Source: a virus
Virus record (IMG/VR): IMGVR_UViG_3300020156_000045
Location: 1 to 44,319 of that record
Length of the DNA stretch: 44,319 bases
Reading direction: 5' to 3' (one strand)
In this document: in pieces, positions 1 through 7,467 of the stretch
How the letters are laid out: each line of letters opens with the position of its first letter
How positions within the stretch are numbered: position 1 is the stretch's first letter
Made by a program: the position numbers and the translations under genes
The notes under the pieces: generated by a model
The model's input: the letters and a program-made list of their open reading frames with translations, nothing else
Told to the model about the DNA's origin: nothing
Database searches by the model: none

Positions 1-101
1 TCAGGGCTTCGGTCAGGGCTTCGGTCGGGGATTCGGTCTGGGCTTCGGTCTGGGATTCGGTCTGGGATTCGGTCTGGGCTTCGGTCTGGGATTCGGTCGG
101 G
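1..101 (+). repeat. 12-bp tandem repeat array, left-hand copy
   Basis: Units of 12 bp (GMT-TCG-GTC-DGG) run to base 101. From base 28 the array is identical to the array at the window end. Bases 4-50 instead match 44050-44096, and positions 3 and 27 differ from the register that fits the rest, so this end carries a different copy order than the other end. Confidence 0.85.
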
Positions 102-287
102 GCTTACATATCTGATTTTTTCACACTTGCAAATTGGAAATATATAGACCACAAACCGGGTAAGAACCCGTTTCAACCGTGCATTGATTTATGGATGCTC
201 GGGCTTGTTCCTGGCTTTGATGGCAAAACGTGGAGGCTCCACAAAATGTGCGATAACGCAAAAATCATATACGAATGGACTAAATAG
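1..287 (+). CDS. C-terminal part of [A/D]SV[W/R/G] tandem-repeat protein (gene continues from the window end)
   Basis: The reading frame is open from base 3 and stops at TAG 285-287. It begins with about eight 4-residue repeats, then a non-repeated tail of about 61 residues (AYISDFFTLANWKYIDHKPG onward) containing CIDLWMLGLVPGFDGKTWRL. Bases 28-153 equal 44194-44319, so this is the 3' end of the gene starting at 43632. Short proteins with this repeat and a tail of this style (Leu-Val-Pro-x-Phe-Asp-Gly-Lys-x-Trp-Arg-Leu) occur in phages and Clostridia to my knowledge, with no known function. It sits in the early operon between a 135-aa unknown protein and small early genes. Confidence 0.8.
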   Translation, partial: RASVRASVGDSVWASVWDSVWDSVWASVWDSVGAYISDFFTLANWKYIDHKPGKNPFQPCIDLWMLGLVPGFDGKTWRLHKMCDNAKIIYEWTK

Positions 288-301
288 AAAGGCGGTGTCT
301 C

Positions 302-520
302 ATGTATACCAGTTTACTTGAAAAAGGTGAAACATTTACCACAAACAATCTTGTAGCTGTAGCACTGCGTAACTGTCACAGATGCCATGAGCCATATGAT
401 TTAGTCGGGTCGGATATGTTTCTGAAAGAGCCGCCGGAGTTATGTTACAGGCGCAGACGCGTAATAGCAAAAAGGAGGTCACAAAATGGTACTGGACTTC
501 GAACGGCTCAAAGACATTAG
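302..520 (+). CDS. hypothetical early protein, 72 aa
   Basis: The ATG at 302 follows a GGCGG-type ribosome site. The protein carries a CxxC pair (CHRCHEPYDLVG) that may bind metal and a strongly basic C-terminus (RRRRVIAKRR). It overlaps the next small gene by 35 bases in another frame. No family recognised. The overlap makes the exact extent uncertain; the N-terminal half with the CHRC motif is the more convincing part. Confidence 0.5.
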   Translation: MYTSLLEKGETFTTNNLVAVALRNCHRCHEPYDLVGSDMFLKEPPELCYRRRRVIAKRRSQNGTGLRTAQRH

Positions 521-635
521 CATTGATGATGATGGCATTAAATACACACTTTCAAGCGGTGACACAGTATATGTTTACATGAACAGGCAGGAAAAGGAAC
601 TATTGAAGGACAGGCTTATTGAGGCAAAAGTTTAA
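486..635 (+). CDS. hypothetical early protein, 49 aa
   Basis: A strong AAGGAGG at about 470-477 precedes ATG 486. The product (MVLDFERLKDISIDDDGIKY start) is acidic then lysine-rich, with a predicted beta hairpin (YTLSSGDTVYVYM) followed by a helix. It ends 27 bases before the HNH gene. No family recognised; ribosome site and spacing support it as a real early gene. Confidence 0.6.
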   Translation: MVLDFERLKDISIDDDGIKYTLSSGDTVYVYMNRQEKELLKDRLIEAKV

Positions 636-662
636 ATTTTTGCTGCGCAAGGAGGTGTTTAT

Positions 663-1112
663 TTGAACAAACCAATAGAATTTGTAGTTAATAACGGAGA
701 GTGTTGGCTGTGTATAAGCCATAAAGGAGGTAAGGGATACCCAGTAACAAAAATTAATCAAAAACATTACTCAGTTCACAGATTGTTTTATGAAAAATTT
801 ATTGGGCCAATTCCGGAAGGGATGGAAGTATGCCATAAATGTGACAATCCGCAATGTATTAATCCAGATCACTTATTTATTGGGACACATGCTGATAACA
901 TGCGCGATATGTGTGCAAAAGGAAGAAATAATTATATATTGCCACCTGTGTTAAAAGGTGAACTGAATCCTGGTGCAAAGCTTTCTCCATCTCAAGTTCT
1001 AGAAATCAGAAAAGATGAAAGAAAGAGGAAAGAAATTGCTGAACAGTACCACATTAGTTTAACTACTGTGTGTGAAATCAAGAACCGCATTAAGTGGAAG
1101 CATCTTGTTTAA
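663..1112 (+). CDS. HNH homing endonuclease with C-terminal HTH
   Basis: TTG start 663 is chosen because AAGGAGG lies directly upstream. Residues about 30-80 hold an HNH_3-type zinc-finger nuclease motif: histidines in YSVHRLFYEKF, Cys pairs in VCHKCDNPQCINPDHL and the GTHADNM segment typical of this family. The C-terminal 45 residues (LSPSQVLEIRK ... EIAEQYHISLTTVCEIKNR) form a helix-turn-helix likely used for target recognition. Free-standing HNH genes of this type act as selfish elements between phage genes. It is followed by a possible long-range RNA stem rather than a visible intron boundary. Confidence 0.85.
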   Translation: MNKPIEFVVNNGECWLCISHKGGKGYPVTKINQKHYSVHRLFYEKFIGPIPEGMEVCHKCDNPQCINPDHLFIGTHADNMRDMCAKGRNNYILPPVLKGELNPGAKLSPSQVLEIRKDERKRKEIAEQYHISLTTVCEIKNRIKWKHLV

Positions 1113-1116
1113 TCTT

Positions 1117-1185
1117 GGGTGGCTCCTTCCTTTGCTGATTAGTCGCCCACTGTGTTGGTATGACGAGCTTTGACTGTAGCCACCC
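1117..1185 (+). promoter_or_regulatory. possible structured RNA element between HNH gene and erf
   Basis: GGGTGGCT at 1117-1124 is perfectly complementary to AGCCACCC at 1178-1185, closing a 53-base interior with no gene. It could be a processing structure, a remnant of the HNH element's insertion, or a translational control structure for the downstream erf gene, whose ribosome site lies 25 bases further on. No T-run follows, so it is not an ordinary terminator. Confidence 0.35.
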
Positions 1186-1219
1186 TATAAAATATTTTTA
1201 GGGGATTTAAGGAGGGTAT

Positions 1220-1861
1220 ATGAACAAAAGTGAGAGTATCAAAAATTTATCAATAGCATTATCAAAGTTTCAAGGCGAGGTAAAAAATCCGCCGAATTCT
1301 GCAAACAACCCGTTTTTTAAAAGCAAGTACGCACCGCTTGATGTTGTCATAAGCACAGCTAAACCAGTTCTAGCAAAATATGGTCTATCCTTTATTCAAC
1401 TTCCAGGATGTGACGGAGAATATGTTACCTGTACCACAATTCTTATGTTTGAGGATGAATTTTTAGAAAGTGATTTAATCAAAATCAAACCTTCTAAAAT
1501 GGACGTTCAGGGCATGGGTGCAACAATCACGTACATCAAACGTTACCAGTTGTCGGCGATTCTTGGACTTGCGTCTGAAGAGGATAAAGATGGTGGAAAA
1601 CCTGCGCCGGAACAAACTGACGAAGAAAAGGACAAGGAAGAAGCAAAGAAAATTGAAAACAAACTTGCCGACAGCATGAAGATTGAAACAGTCAAAAAAA
1701 TGCTCGAAGAAACCGGCACTAATGAAGAACAATTCTGTGAACATTACGGTATACCTGCGCTAACGTTTATGACCAATGCTATTTTTATTCGCGCCATGAA
1801 CGCTCTTGGAAAGAAAAAGGATACTCAGTCAAAACAACCAAAACCACAATTAGACATATAG
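1220..1861 (+). CDS. erf: Erf-family single-strand annealing recombinase
   Basis: The 213-aa product matches the ERF superfamily: N-terminal LSIALSKFQGEVKNPPNSAN, then FKSKYAPLDVVISTAKPVLA and LPGCDG, then a GMGATITYIKRYQLSAILGL segment, which is the conserved core. Erf proteins form rings that anneal complementary single strands for circularisation and recombination of phage DNA. Ribosome site AAGGAGGG precedes ATG 1220. Residues 120-150 are a charged Glu/Lys linker and the C-terminus ends QPKPQLDI. It begins a recombination module with DUF1351, SSB and a Ref-like nuclease. Confidence 0.92.
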   Translation: MNKSESIKNLSIALSKFQGEVKNPPNSANNPFFKSKYAPLDVVISTAKPVLAKYGLSFIQLPGCDGEYVTCTTILMFEDEFLESDLIKIKPSKMDVQGMGATITYIKRYQLSAILGLASEEDKDGGKPAPEQTDEEKDKEEAKKIENKLADSMKIETVKKMLEETGTNEEQFCEHYGIPALTFMTNAIFIRAMNALGKKKDTQSKQPKPQLDI

Positions 1862-1871
1862 GAGGGATTTT

Positions 1872-2051
1872 ATGTTTACCGAGGAAGAGCTTGAAATTGT
1901 TAAAAGTACTTTAGATGATAGGATTTTAAAGCTTCGTTGTTTTGCAACCGACAAGGGCACTGAAAATTCATATTTGCATGAAACAATAGTTAAAATTCAA
2001 CATTTAACAAGTGCATTAACCAAAATTGAAATGATAGGAGAAAACAAATGA
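1872..2051 (+). CDS. hypothetical protein, 59 aa
   Basis: ATG 1872 is preceded by GGAGGG and the stop TGA overlaps the next start as ATGA, a translational-coupling arrangement. The protein is predicted all-helical (MFTEEELEIVKSTLDDRILK start). No family recognised; position between erf and DUF1351 suggests an accessory of the recombination module. Confidence 0.7.
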   Translation: MFTEEELEIVKSTLDDRILKLRCFATDKGTENSYLHETIVKIQHLTSALTKIEMIGENK

Positions 2052-2926
2052 AGGATTTATTGATTACTAAACAAGAGTTACCAATTATTAACATTAATTT
2101 TGAGGAAGTCAAGGAAGATTTAAAGGAACAGCTTGAGGGTTACAAAAGCCTTATTGTGACTGATGAATCACTTTCGTTATGTAAAAGCCAGCAGAAAAGT
2201 TTAGCGGGCTTAAAGGGCAAAATAGACACATATCGCAAAGACGTAAAGCGGGTAATGTCTGAGCCGATTGTTGCATTTGAGGATAAATGTAAGCAGTTAA
2301 TTTCATTGATTGAGCAGGCCGAGCAGCCCTTGAAAGATGGTGTCAAGGTTTTTGATGATATGAAGCGTGAAGAAAAACGCGCATCAGCGCAAGAAATAAT
2401 CAACTCCGCTGTCGAAAAGCATGGTTTATTACCGAAATATGCCTGCCAATTGACTGTTATTGACAAGTATCTGAACCTAACAGCTAAGCAGAGTGAAGTC
2501 AAGGAAGATGTTGACCAAAGGATATTTATTTTGGTTGGGCAGCAACAAAAAGAACAGGAATTACTTGAACTGATTCAGGATGCAATTGACACGGTAAATA
2601 AGACAATCAATCGTCAATTAAACATATCTGAATTTCAACTTTTGATTGATCGTGGCATATCTGCAAAAGAGGTTATACAGACAATTAATGCCAACGCTGA
2701 CCGCATCCGGGAAGCCGAAAACCCCAAACCAGTCGAAGAACCTTCTACGCCGACTACGCCAATTTTACAGCCTGAATCCGCCAAACAACTTCCGCAAAAG
2801 GTTGAAGAAATGTGGTTTGTTGATATGAGAATCACGGCAACGTCTTCACAAATTGGACAGTTAAAGCAATATTTACTTAACAATGGTATTACTTACTCGG
2901 TAAAAGATAAGGGAATTGTTGAATAG
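2048..2926 (+). CDS. DUF1351 family protein of recombination module
   Basis: A 292-aa protein, largely coiled-coil in residues 15-200, with the pattern YRKDVKRVMSEPIVAFEDKC typical of DUF1351 proteins found beside annealing proteins in Firmicute phages. The last 45 residues (WFVDMRITATSSQIGQLKQY ... GITYSVKDKG) look like a small separate alpha/beta domain after a Pro-rich linker (PVEEPSTPTTPILQPESAKQ). Its role is not established; gene order (erf - this - ssb) supports a job in DNA recombination. Confidence 0.8.
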   Translation: MKDLLITKQELPIININFEEVKEDLKEQLEGYKSLIVTDESLSLCKSQQKSLAGLKGKIDTYRKDVKRVMSEPIVAFEDKCKQLISLIEQAEQPLKDGVKVFDDMKREEKRASAQEIINSAVEKHGLLPKYACQLTVIDKYLNLTAKQSEVKEDVDQRIFILVGQQQKEQELLELIQDAIDTVNKTINRQLNISEFQLLIDRGISAKEVIQTINANADRIREAENPKPVEEPSTPTTPILQPESAKQLPQKVEEMWFVDMRITATSSQIGQLKQYLLNNGITYSVKDKGIVE

Positions 2927-2934
2927 GAGGACGT

Positions 2935-3348
2935 ATGAATAAAGTAATTTTAATGGGAAGGCTCACTAAAGACCCCGAATTACGCTACACCAGCAATAAC
3001 AACACTGCGGTATGCAATTTTACTCTTGCGGTTGACAGACGATTTAGCAAGCCCGGGGAAGCAAAACAGGCCGACTTTTTTAACTGCCAAGCATGGAAGA
3101 ACCAAGCTGAGTTTTGCAGCAAATATTTTGCCAAGGGATTAAAAATAGTTGTTGTTGGGAGTCTCCAAAACAGGTCATGGGATGACGCTGAAGGCAAGAA
3201 ACATTACACAACGGAAGTCATTGCCGATGAAGTATATTTTGCTGAAGGCCACAAGACTGAATCGACTAGCGCAACGCCAAGCAAACAAGATATATGCCCT
3301 GAGTGCGGAAAAACTATGGCTGAATGCGATTGTTCGCTGCCGTTTTGA
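2935..3348 (+). CDS. ssb: single-stranded DNA-binding protein
   Basis: The N-terminal 105 residues are an SSB OB-fold (MNKVILMGRLTKDPELRYT, NFTLAVDR, DFFNCQAWKNQAEF, VVVGSLQNRSW). It should coat ssDNA during replication and recombination. The tail is unusual: instead of an acidic tip it ends CPECGKTMAECDCSLPF, with CxxC and CxC pairs and only the final Leu-Pro-Phe resembling the usual DIPF. ATG 2935 follows AGGAGG. The stop overlaps the next gene's proposed TTG start. Confidence 0.95.
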   Translation: MNKVILMGRLTKDPELRYTSNNNTAVCNFTLAVDRRFSKPGEAKQADFFNCQAWKNQAEFCSKYFAKGLKIVVVGSLQNRSWDDAEGKKHYTTEVIADEVYFAEGHKTESTSATPSKQDICPECGKTMAECDCSLPF

Positions 3349-3725
3349 GTAAGTATGTAACTCCATTGCCAAAGACAAAAACTAAAAAGGCACAAAAGCT
3401 AAGAAATCCAGTACCAACGATAAATGACTTATGTTATGAGTGCTTGCAAGATGGAGTTACATCGCCGTATGCGGCCCTGCATGAAGTATTTTACGGAACA
3501 GGGTATAGCCAGCTATCAAAGAAATACAAGATGCAGATACGGCTTTGTAATTTCCATCACCAGGACAGCAGGCACGGGATACACTTTAACCGCAAATTTG
3601 ACTATCGCGTATCAAAAATGTATCAGCAGATATTCATTGAGCGACACGGCGATGAACTATTCAGGCAGATATTCGGTGATAACATGGCGGCAAAGGAATT
3701 AAAGCACGAAAGATGTAGTTTATGA
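3345..3725 (+). CDS. Ref-like (RecA-dependent) HNH-type nuclease
   Basis: CxxC (LCYECLQDG) then LHEVFYGTGYSQLSKKYKM, IRLCNFHH and GIHFNRKFDYRV match the compact Ref-like/HNH nuclease often placed after ssb in phage recombination modules; these cut DNA at recombination intermediates. TTG 3345 is favoured because it forms a TTGA overlap with the ssb stop; an in-frame ATG at 3324 would add 7 residues that overlap ssb. About 126 aa. Family name is by motif resemblance, not search. Confidence 0.7.
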   Translation: MSKYVTPLPKTKTKKAQKLRNPVPTINDLCYECLQDGVTSPYAALHEVFYGTGYSQLSKKYKMQIRLCNFHHQDSRHGIHFNRKFDYRVSKMYQQIFIERHGDELFRQIFGDNMAAKELKHERCSL

Positions 3726-3758
3726 AGAATATCCAAAGTAGGCGAAGGAGGAATTTTA

Positions 3759-3941
3759 ATGAAAACTAAACATGAAGAAGATGCAAAAGTATGTGATGAA
3801 AATTGTGAATGTAAAAGTAAATGCTTAACATACAACAATGGCAAGTCTTTTGCAGTTGCAGGAAACATTGATGGCAAAGAATTTATATGGCTAAAATCTG
3901 GCAGTTATGCTCCATGTGGACGAAAACTCGAATTGGAGTAA
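3759..3941 (+). CDS. small cysteine-rich protein, 60 aa
   Basis: A perfect GGAGGAA ribosome site precedes ATG 3759. Five cysteines lie in two groups (CDENCECKSKC and one near the C-terminus, APCGRKLELE), suggesting a metal site. Preceded by the recurring leader AAAGTAGGCGAAG at 3735-3746. No family recognised. Confidence 0.6.
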   Translation: MKTKHEEDAKVCDENCECKSKCLTYNNGKSFAVAGNIDGKEFIWLKSGSYAPCGRKLELE

Positions 3942-4039
3942 TTGCAATTAATCAGGACCGGTCAATAAAAAGTAGTCGAACCAATGACAAGGAATAAGAG
4001 GAAATAAGAAGCAGACAAAAGGAAAGAAGGTGATTTAAA

Positions 4040-4207
4040 ATGGCAGGTAAATATGGGTGTCCTTGGACAAATATCATATGCATGCAGGGTTGTGGATGTT
4101 GTAAGGATTGCGATAAGGCAAATGAATATCCGTGTAGTTCTCCTGAGTGCGCTTGCGGAATATGGCGCAATCACAGGAACGAACCGGAGATTGCGGAAAA
4201 GGAGTGA
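4040..4207 (+). CDS. small cysteine-rich protein, 55 aa
   Basis: ATG 4040 follows AAAGAAGGTG. The 55-residue product has nine cysteines (CGCCKDC, CSSPECACG and others), consistent with one or two zinc sites or disulphide knots. It runs into the ribosome site of the excisionase-like gene. No family recognised. The density of Cys in-frame argues that this, not the overlapping frame, is coding. Confidence 0.6.
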   Translation: MAGKYGCPWTNIICMQGCGCCKDCDKANEYPCSSPECACGIWRNHRNEPEIAEKE

Positions 4208-4212
4208 TTCAA

Positions 4213-4392
4213 ATGCAGGTAGTTTCTCAAATGGCATTTAACCGTAAAGAGGCAAGCCAATACCTGGGGATTTCAGAGAAAACATTGGACAAGATTCTTA
4301 GCCAGGGTGAGATAAAATTCCGTAGAGTGGATCGGGGATACATTATCCCTAAGATAGAACTGGATCGTTGGTTGGAAGGGGTGGGGGCATGA
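4213..4392 (+). CDS. excisionase / MerR-type HTH DNA-binding protein
   Basis: A 59-aa protein made almost entirely of an HTH_17-type helix-turn-helix: FNRKEASQYLGISEKTLDKI then FRRVDRGYIIPKIELDRWL. Such proteins act as excisionases or architectural repressors. ATG 4213 is chosen over the upstream ATG 4147 because AAAGGAG lies at 4199-4204 and the upstream part overlaps the Cys-rich gene. It may help integrase excision although it lies far from attP in the linear map. Confidence 0.75.
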   Translation: MQVVSQMAFNRKEASQYLGISEKTLDKILSQGEIKFRRVDRGYIIPKIELDRWLEGVGA

Positions 4393-4724
4393 GGAATTTA
4401 TCTGACATTATCGAAGATTGCAAGCTCAATAACCCCATTGACAATGCCGAACTTAGATATTCAGTGATTGCCCTTACAAGTCTTATGAATATGGCAATGT
4501 CGGCACTTAACGGATTCTATAAAGAGGACATGAAGATATTTGACAAAATGCATATTGAAAATGTCCACAACGCTTACAGAACAGTGTTGAACAAGTCACC
4601 AAAGGAATGGTTGGGGTGGAGCAACGACCCTGAAAATCCTGATTATCAAAGATTTCATGCTATGGGTAGCAAGTTGGTAGAAAAAGCCTTGAAGGGCGAA
4701 TTGCCAAATCAAAAGAACAAGTAA
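4389..4724 (+). CDS. conserved-looking phage protein, 111 aa
   Basis: Start ATG 4389 overlaps the previous stop (ATGA) and follows a G-rich ribosome site. The protein is predicted mainly helical (LRYSVIALTSLMNMAMSALN; VHNAYRTVLNKSPKEWLGW). No family recognised. Lies between the HTH gene and the PAPS-reductase-like gene. Confidence 0.6.
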   Translation: MRNLSDIIEDCKLNNPIDNAELRYSVIALTSLMNMAMSALNGFYKEDMKIFDKMHIENVHNAYRTVLNKSPKEWLGWSNDPENPDYQRFHAMGSKLVEKALKGELPNQKNK

Positions 4725-4783
4725 AGACGTCAAGACGATATTACGGCAAAATTAAAAGTAGGCGAAGTGAGGGAGGTCATAAA

Positions 4784-5953
4784 GTGAGTACAAAATTACT
4801 GGAGATAGATGAGATACAAAGAGCAAAAGAGCGTGAAGAATGGAAACAGGAAAAGGCAAGAAAAAAGGCAGTGTTTACTGCAATGCAACAGCTTCCCTAT
4901 GAGGTTAAGGTACGCAGAGCCGAACAGCGTGCATTTGAATTCTTAGCCGAGATGGAAAAACGAGGCCATGACTGTCATGTATCTGTTGGAGGCCTGGACA
5001 GCATCACCTTGTTGTTGTTCCTTAGAAAAATAGGTATTGATGTTCCTGCTATATCTGTATCGGTTCTCGAAGATAAAAGCATCCAACGCATACATGATCA
5101 GCTTGGAATTACAAAATTAATACCCTACAAGTCAAAGGTTGAAATCCTTAACAGTGTTGGTTTCCCTGTCATATCAAAGAAGGTAGCGGGAAGAATTGAC
5201 ACCCTGCAGCATCCTACGGAGAAAAATAAAACTGTCCGTCACGCAATTATTACAGGTGAATGCGGTGAACAGGGACACTTTGCAAAAGACAGCAGAATGA
5301 AAATGGCAAAAAAGTGGTTGAAACTTTTTGCCGGCATGGTAAATGAGGAATACGGCACTGATTACCAGGAGGCTGATTTCCTCGTATCGAACGACTGCTG
5401 TTATTGGACGAAAGAAAAACCGTGTGACGATTGGGCTAAACAACATAATAGCTATCCTTATTTAGGCCTGATGGCTTCCGAGGGTGGTCAGCGTGAAGAA
5501 TCTTTAATAGAACACGGCTGCAATTACTACGGCAAAACAGTGATCAGGAGCTGCCCTTTTGCTCCGTTTCTCAGAGAAGATATCTTGCAACTCAATCGTG
5601 ATCTTAATGCCCCAGTACCTGAAATTTATGGCGTTATTGAGAAGAATTCAAACGGAATGCTTTGCACGACAAAAGCTCAGCGTACTGGATGCTCTATGTG
5701 TGGATTCGGCGTTCATATGGAAAAACGCCCGCATAGATTTGATTATCTTCGGGAGAGAAATCCCAAAGAATGGGCGTTTTGGATGTATCGATGCTGTACT
5801 GATAAGGTTACTGGTGAGAAATATGGTTGGGGGAAAGTGCTGGATTATATTGGTGTCGGCTGGGAAGATGTTTATGTACCAAAACCGAAGCTTGAGAAAA
5901 AGAAAAAGGTAAAAAAGCCCGTCGAAGAATACCAACAGTATGCAATGTTCTGA
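4784..5953 (+). CDS. PAPS-reductase-like PP-loop ATPase superfamily protein
   Basis: 389 aa, GTG start 4784 behind GGGAGGT. After an N-terminal coiled coil (1-60) the nucleotide loop reads SVGGLDS where the family has SGGxDS: the first Ser is Val and the usual Lys is Leu. The C-terminal half holds clustered cysteines (NDCCYWTKEKPCDDW, IRSCPFAPFLREDI, TGCSMCGFGVHMEKRPHRFD) that could bind zinc or an iron-sulphur cluster. Phage members are commonly labelled phosphoadenosine phosphosulfate reductase, but the reaction is unknown; related PP-loop enzymes include DndC for DNA phosphorothioation and tRNA/thiolation enzymes. No sulphate pathway or Dnd partner is visible here. Confidence 0.8.
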   Translation: MSTKLLEIDEIQRAKEREEWKQEKARKKAVFTAMQQLPYEVKVRRAEQRAFEFLAEMEKRGHDCHVSVGGLDSITLLLFLRKIGIDVPAISVSVLEDKSIQRIHDQLGITKLIPYKSKVEILNSVGFPVISKKVAGRIDTLQHPTEKNKTVRHAIITGECGEQGHFAKDSRMKMAKKWLKLFAGMVNEEYGTDYQEADFLVSNDCCYWTKEKPCDDWAKQHNSYPYLGLMASEGGQREESLIEHGCNYYGKTVIRSCPFAPFLREDILQLNRDLNAPVPEIYGVIEKNSNGMLCTTKAQRTGCSMCGFGVHMEKRPHRFDYLRERNPKEWAFWMYRCCTDKVTGEKYGWGKVLDYIGVGWEDVYVPKPKLEKKKKVKKPVEEYQQYAMF

Positions 5954-5965
5954 GTTCGCATAAAA

Positions 5966-5979
5966 AGGACATACCGCAC
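5966..5979 (+). repeat. dispersed intergenic motif AGGACATACCGCAC, copy A
   Basis: Identical 14-mer to 42685-42698 and one base different from 10228-10241; each lies within about 15 bases after a stop codon and upstream of a new ribosome site. Confidence 0.6.
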
Positions 5980-5996
5980 TGAAAGAAGGTGATTTC

Positions 5997-6095
5997 ACGG
6001 AAGATATAGCAGAACTCCAAGCCTACATCGCAAGGCTTGAACGGCTTTTATGTAAAGGAATTATAGAGGAACTACGTTCAAAGGAGGTCAAATGA
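5997..6095 (+). CDS. possible 32-aa coiled-coil protein with ACG start
   Basis: The frame reads EDIAELQAYIARLERLLCKG then IIEELRSKEVK, with leucine-zipper spacing, and its stop overlaps the next ATG (ATGA). No ATG/GTG/TTG exists in frame, but AAGAAGG lies 7 bases before an ACG at 5997, the expected start distance. Either a non-standard start, a start-codon mutation, or a non-coding relic. Confidence 0.3.
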   Translation, partial: TEDIAELQAYIARLERLLCKGIIEELRSKEVK

Positions 6096-6652
6096 AAGCA
6101 ATATCAAAATTGATCAGACTATCCTTTAATGAATCAAACAAGCCCGAACTCACACTTGAATTGAACCTATCCCGGCAAGAAGCCATTTCAGGAGCTGCAG
6201 AGTTGAAGGAATTAATTGCCAATGGCAAGGAGTTAGCGGTTGAAATAAAGCAGTATTGTAAGCAAAGGAGCCTTAATGCAAACGCTTATTTTCATCTGCT
6301 TGCAGATAAAATCGCTAAAGCAATGGGTTTGGGTGAAGAAGAAACAAAAGCGAGGCTCGTGCTTGAATATGGGTCTATAATGCGCGAAGAAAACGGCGAA
6401 AAGGTTGGATTTAAACTACCTGCAAGCGTTGATGTAAAACAAGTATATAAATACGCCAAATGGTTTGATGAACGAACAGAGAATGGGCATAAATTCAACT
6501 GCTATATCATATATGAGCATACTCACAATTTAGACACAAAACAAATGGCAAGGCTAATCGATGGCACTGTATATGAAGCAAAGGAACTGGGGATTGAGAC
6601 AATGACGCCGGCAGAGTTGGCAAGCTTAAAAGAACAGTGGGGCAGGGGGTGA
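6092..6652 (+). CDS. phage replication/recombination-module protein, 186 aa (NinB-like?)
   Basis: ATG 6092 follows AAAGGAGG. The segment KQRSLNANAYFHLLADKIAK followed by EETKARLVLEYG is a recurrent motif in early proteins of Firmicute phages, sometimes compared with NinB. C-terminal TKQMARLIDGTVYEAKELGI. It is directly upstream of the replication initiator with overlapping stop/start (GTGA). Function unproven; a role in replication or recombination is inferred from location. Confidence 0.6.
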   Translation: MKAISKLIRLSFNESNKPELTLELNLSRQEAISGAAELKELIANGKELAVEIKQYCKQRSLNANAYFHLLADKIAKAMGLGEEETKARLVLEYGSIMREENGEKVGFKLPASVDVKQVYKYAKWFDERTENGHKFNCYIIYEHTHNLDTKQMARLIDGTVYEAKELGIETMTPAELASLKEQWGRG

Positions 6653-7467
6653 TAAATATTGAGGGGTACATAAAGCTTTACCGCAGCATACAGGATAATC
6701 CTATTTGGCAGCAAAAACCATTTTCCAAAGGTCAGGCTTGGGCCGACATGATGCTTAGGTGTAATCATGCATGCAAGCCAATTAATGGATTTGGAGGGCT
6801 TCAGTGGGTAAAACGTGGTGAATTTGTATCAAGCAATTATAAGCTTGCTGAGGCGTGGGGGTGGAGCGAAAGCGCAGTTAGGTTGTTTATGAGACAGCTT
6901 GAATATAACAAAATGGTTCTTCGTCAAAGTTTCGGCAAATTTTCGTTATACTTTCTCCAAAACTATGCGCACTTCCAGAGCACAGAAACAGACGATTTGA
7001 GCCAAATACCTAACGCACAAAGTGCGCACAGAAAACGCACAAGCAACGCACAGAAAACGCCAAACAAGAATGATAAGAATATAAAGAATGATAAGAATAT
7101 AAAAGATATATATTCATCGTCACACATGATAATGGCAGAAAAATTAAAATCATTAATTCTTATCAATAGCCCAGGAGCAAAAATTCCAGACGATTTATCA
7201 AAGTGGGCTGCTGAGTTTGAGAAAATGGAACGGTTGGACAAGCGATCACCTGAACAAATAAACAAGGTAATTGAATTCAGTCAAAAAGATAACTTTTGGA
7301 AAGCGGTTATATTATCAGCTAAAAAACTTCGCGAGAAATACGACACATTACTACTGCAAAAAGACAGACCCAAACAATCACAGCAATCTAATGCCATACA
7401 GAAGGGTAATTTTGAACAAAGAAAGTATACGGATGATGAAATTGAAAGGATGTACAAAGAAGTATGA
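6649..7467 (+). CDS. replication initiator-type protein (winged helix N-terminus, DnaD-like)
   Basis: GTG 6649 overlaps the preceding stop. Residues 1-100 (GYIKLYRSIQDNPIWQ ... FVSSNYKLAEAWGWSESAVR ... LEYNKMVLRQSFGKFSLYFL) form the winged-helix domain found in Firmicute phage replication proteins. A low-complexity Asn/Lys linker (NKNDKNIKNDKNIKDIYSSS) is encoded by a short direct DNA repeat near 7068-7100, followed by a helical C-terminal domain with FWKAVILSAKKL and a tail ending DDEIERMYKEV. It likely binds origin DNA and recruits helicase. Confidence 0.7.
   Translation: MINIEGYIKLYRSIQDNPIWQQKPFSKGQAWADMMLRCNHACKPINGFGGLQWVKRGEFVSSNYKLAEAWGWSESAVRLFMRQLEYNKMVLRQSFGKFSLYFLQNYAHFQSTETDDLSQIPNAQSAHRKRTSNAQKTPNKNDKNIKNDKNIKDIYSSSHMIMAEKLKSLILINSPGAKIPDDLSKWAAEFEKMERLDKRSPEQINKVIEFSQKDNFWKAVILSAKKLREKYDTLLLQKDRPKQSQQSNAIQKGNFEQRKYTDDEIERMYKEV

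Noticed and set aside
1-153. Biological direct terminal repeat
   Set aside because: It lies inside one gene which is completed by joining the ends, so assembly overlap is simpler; not formally excluded.
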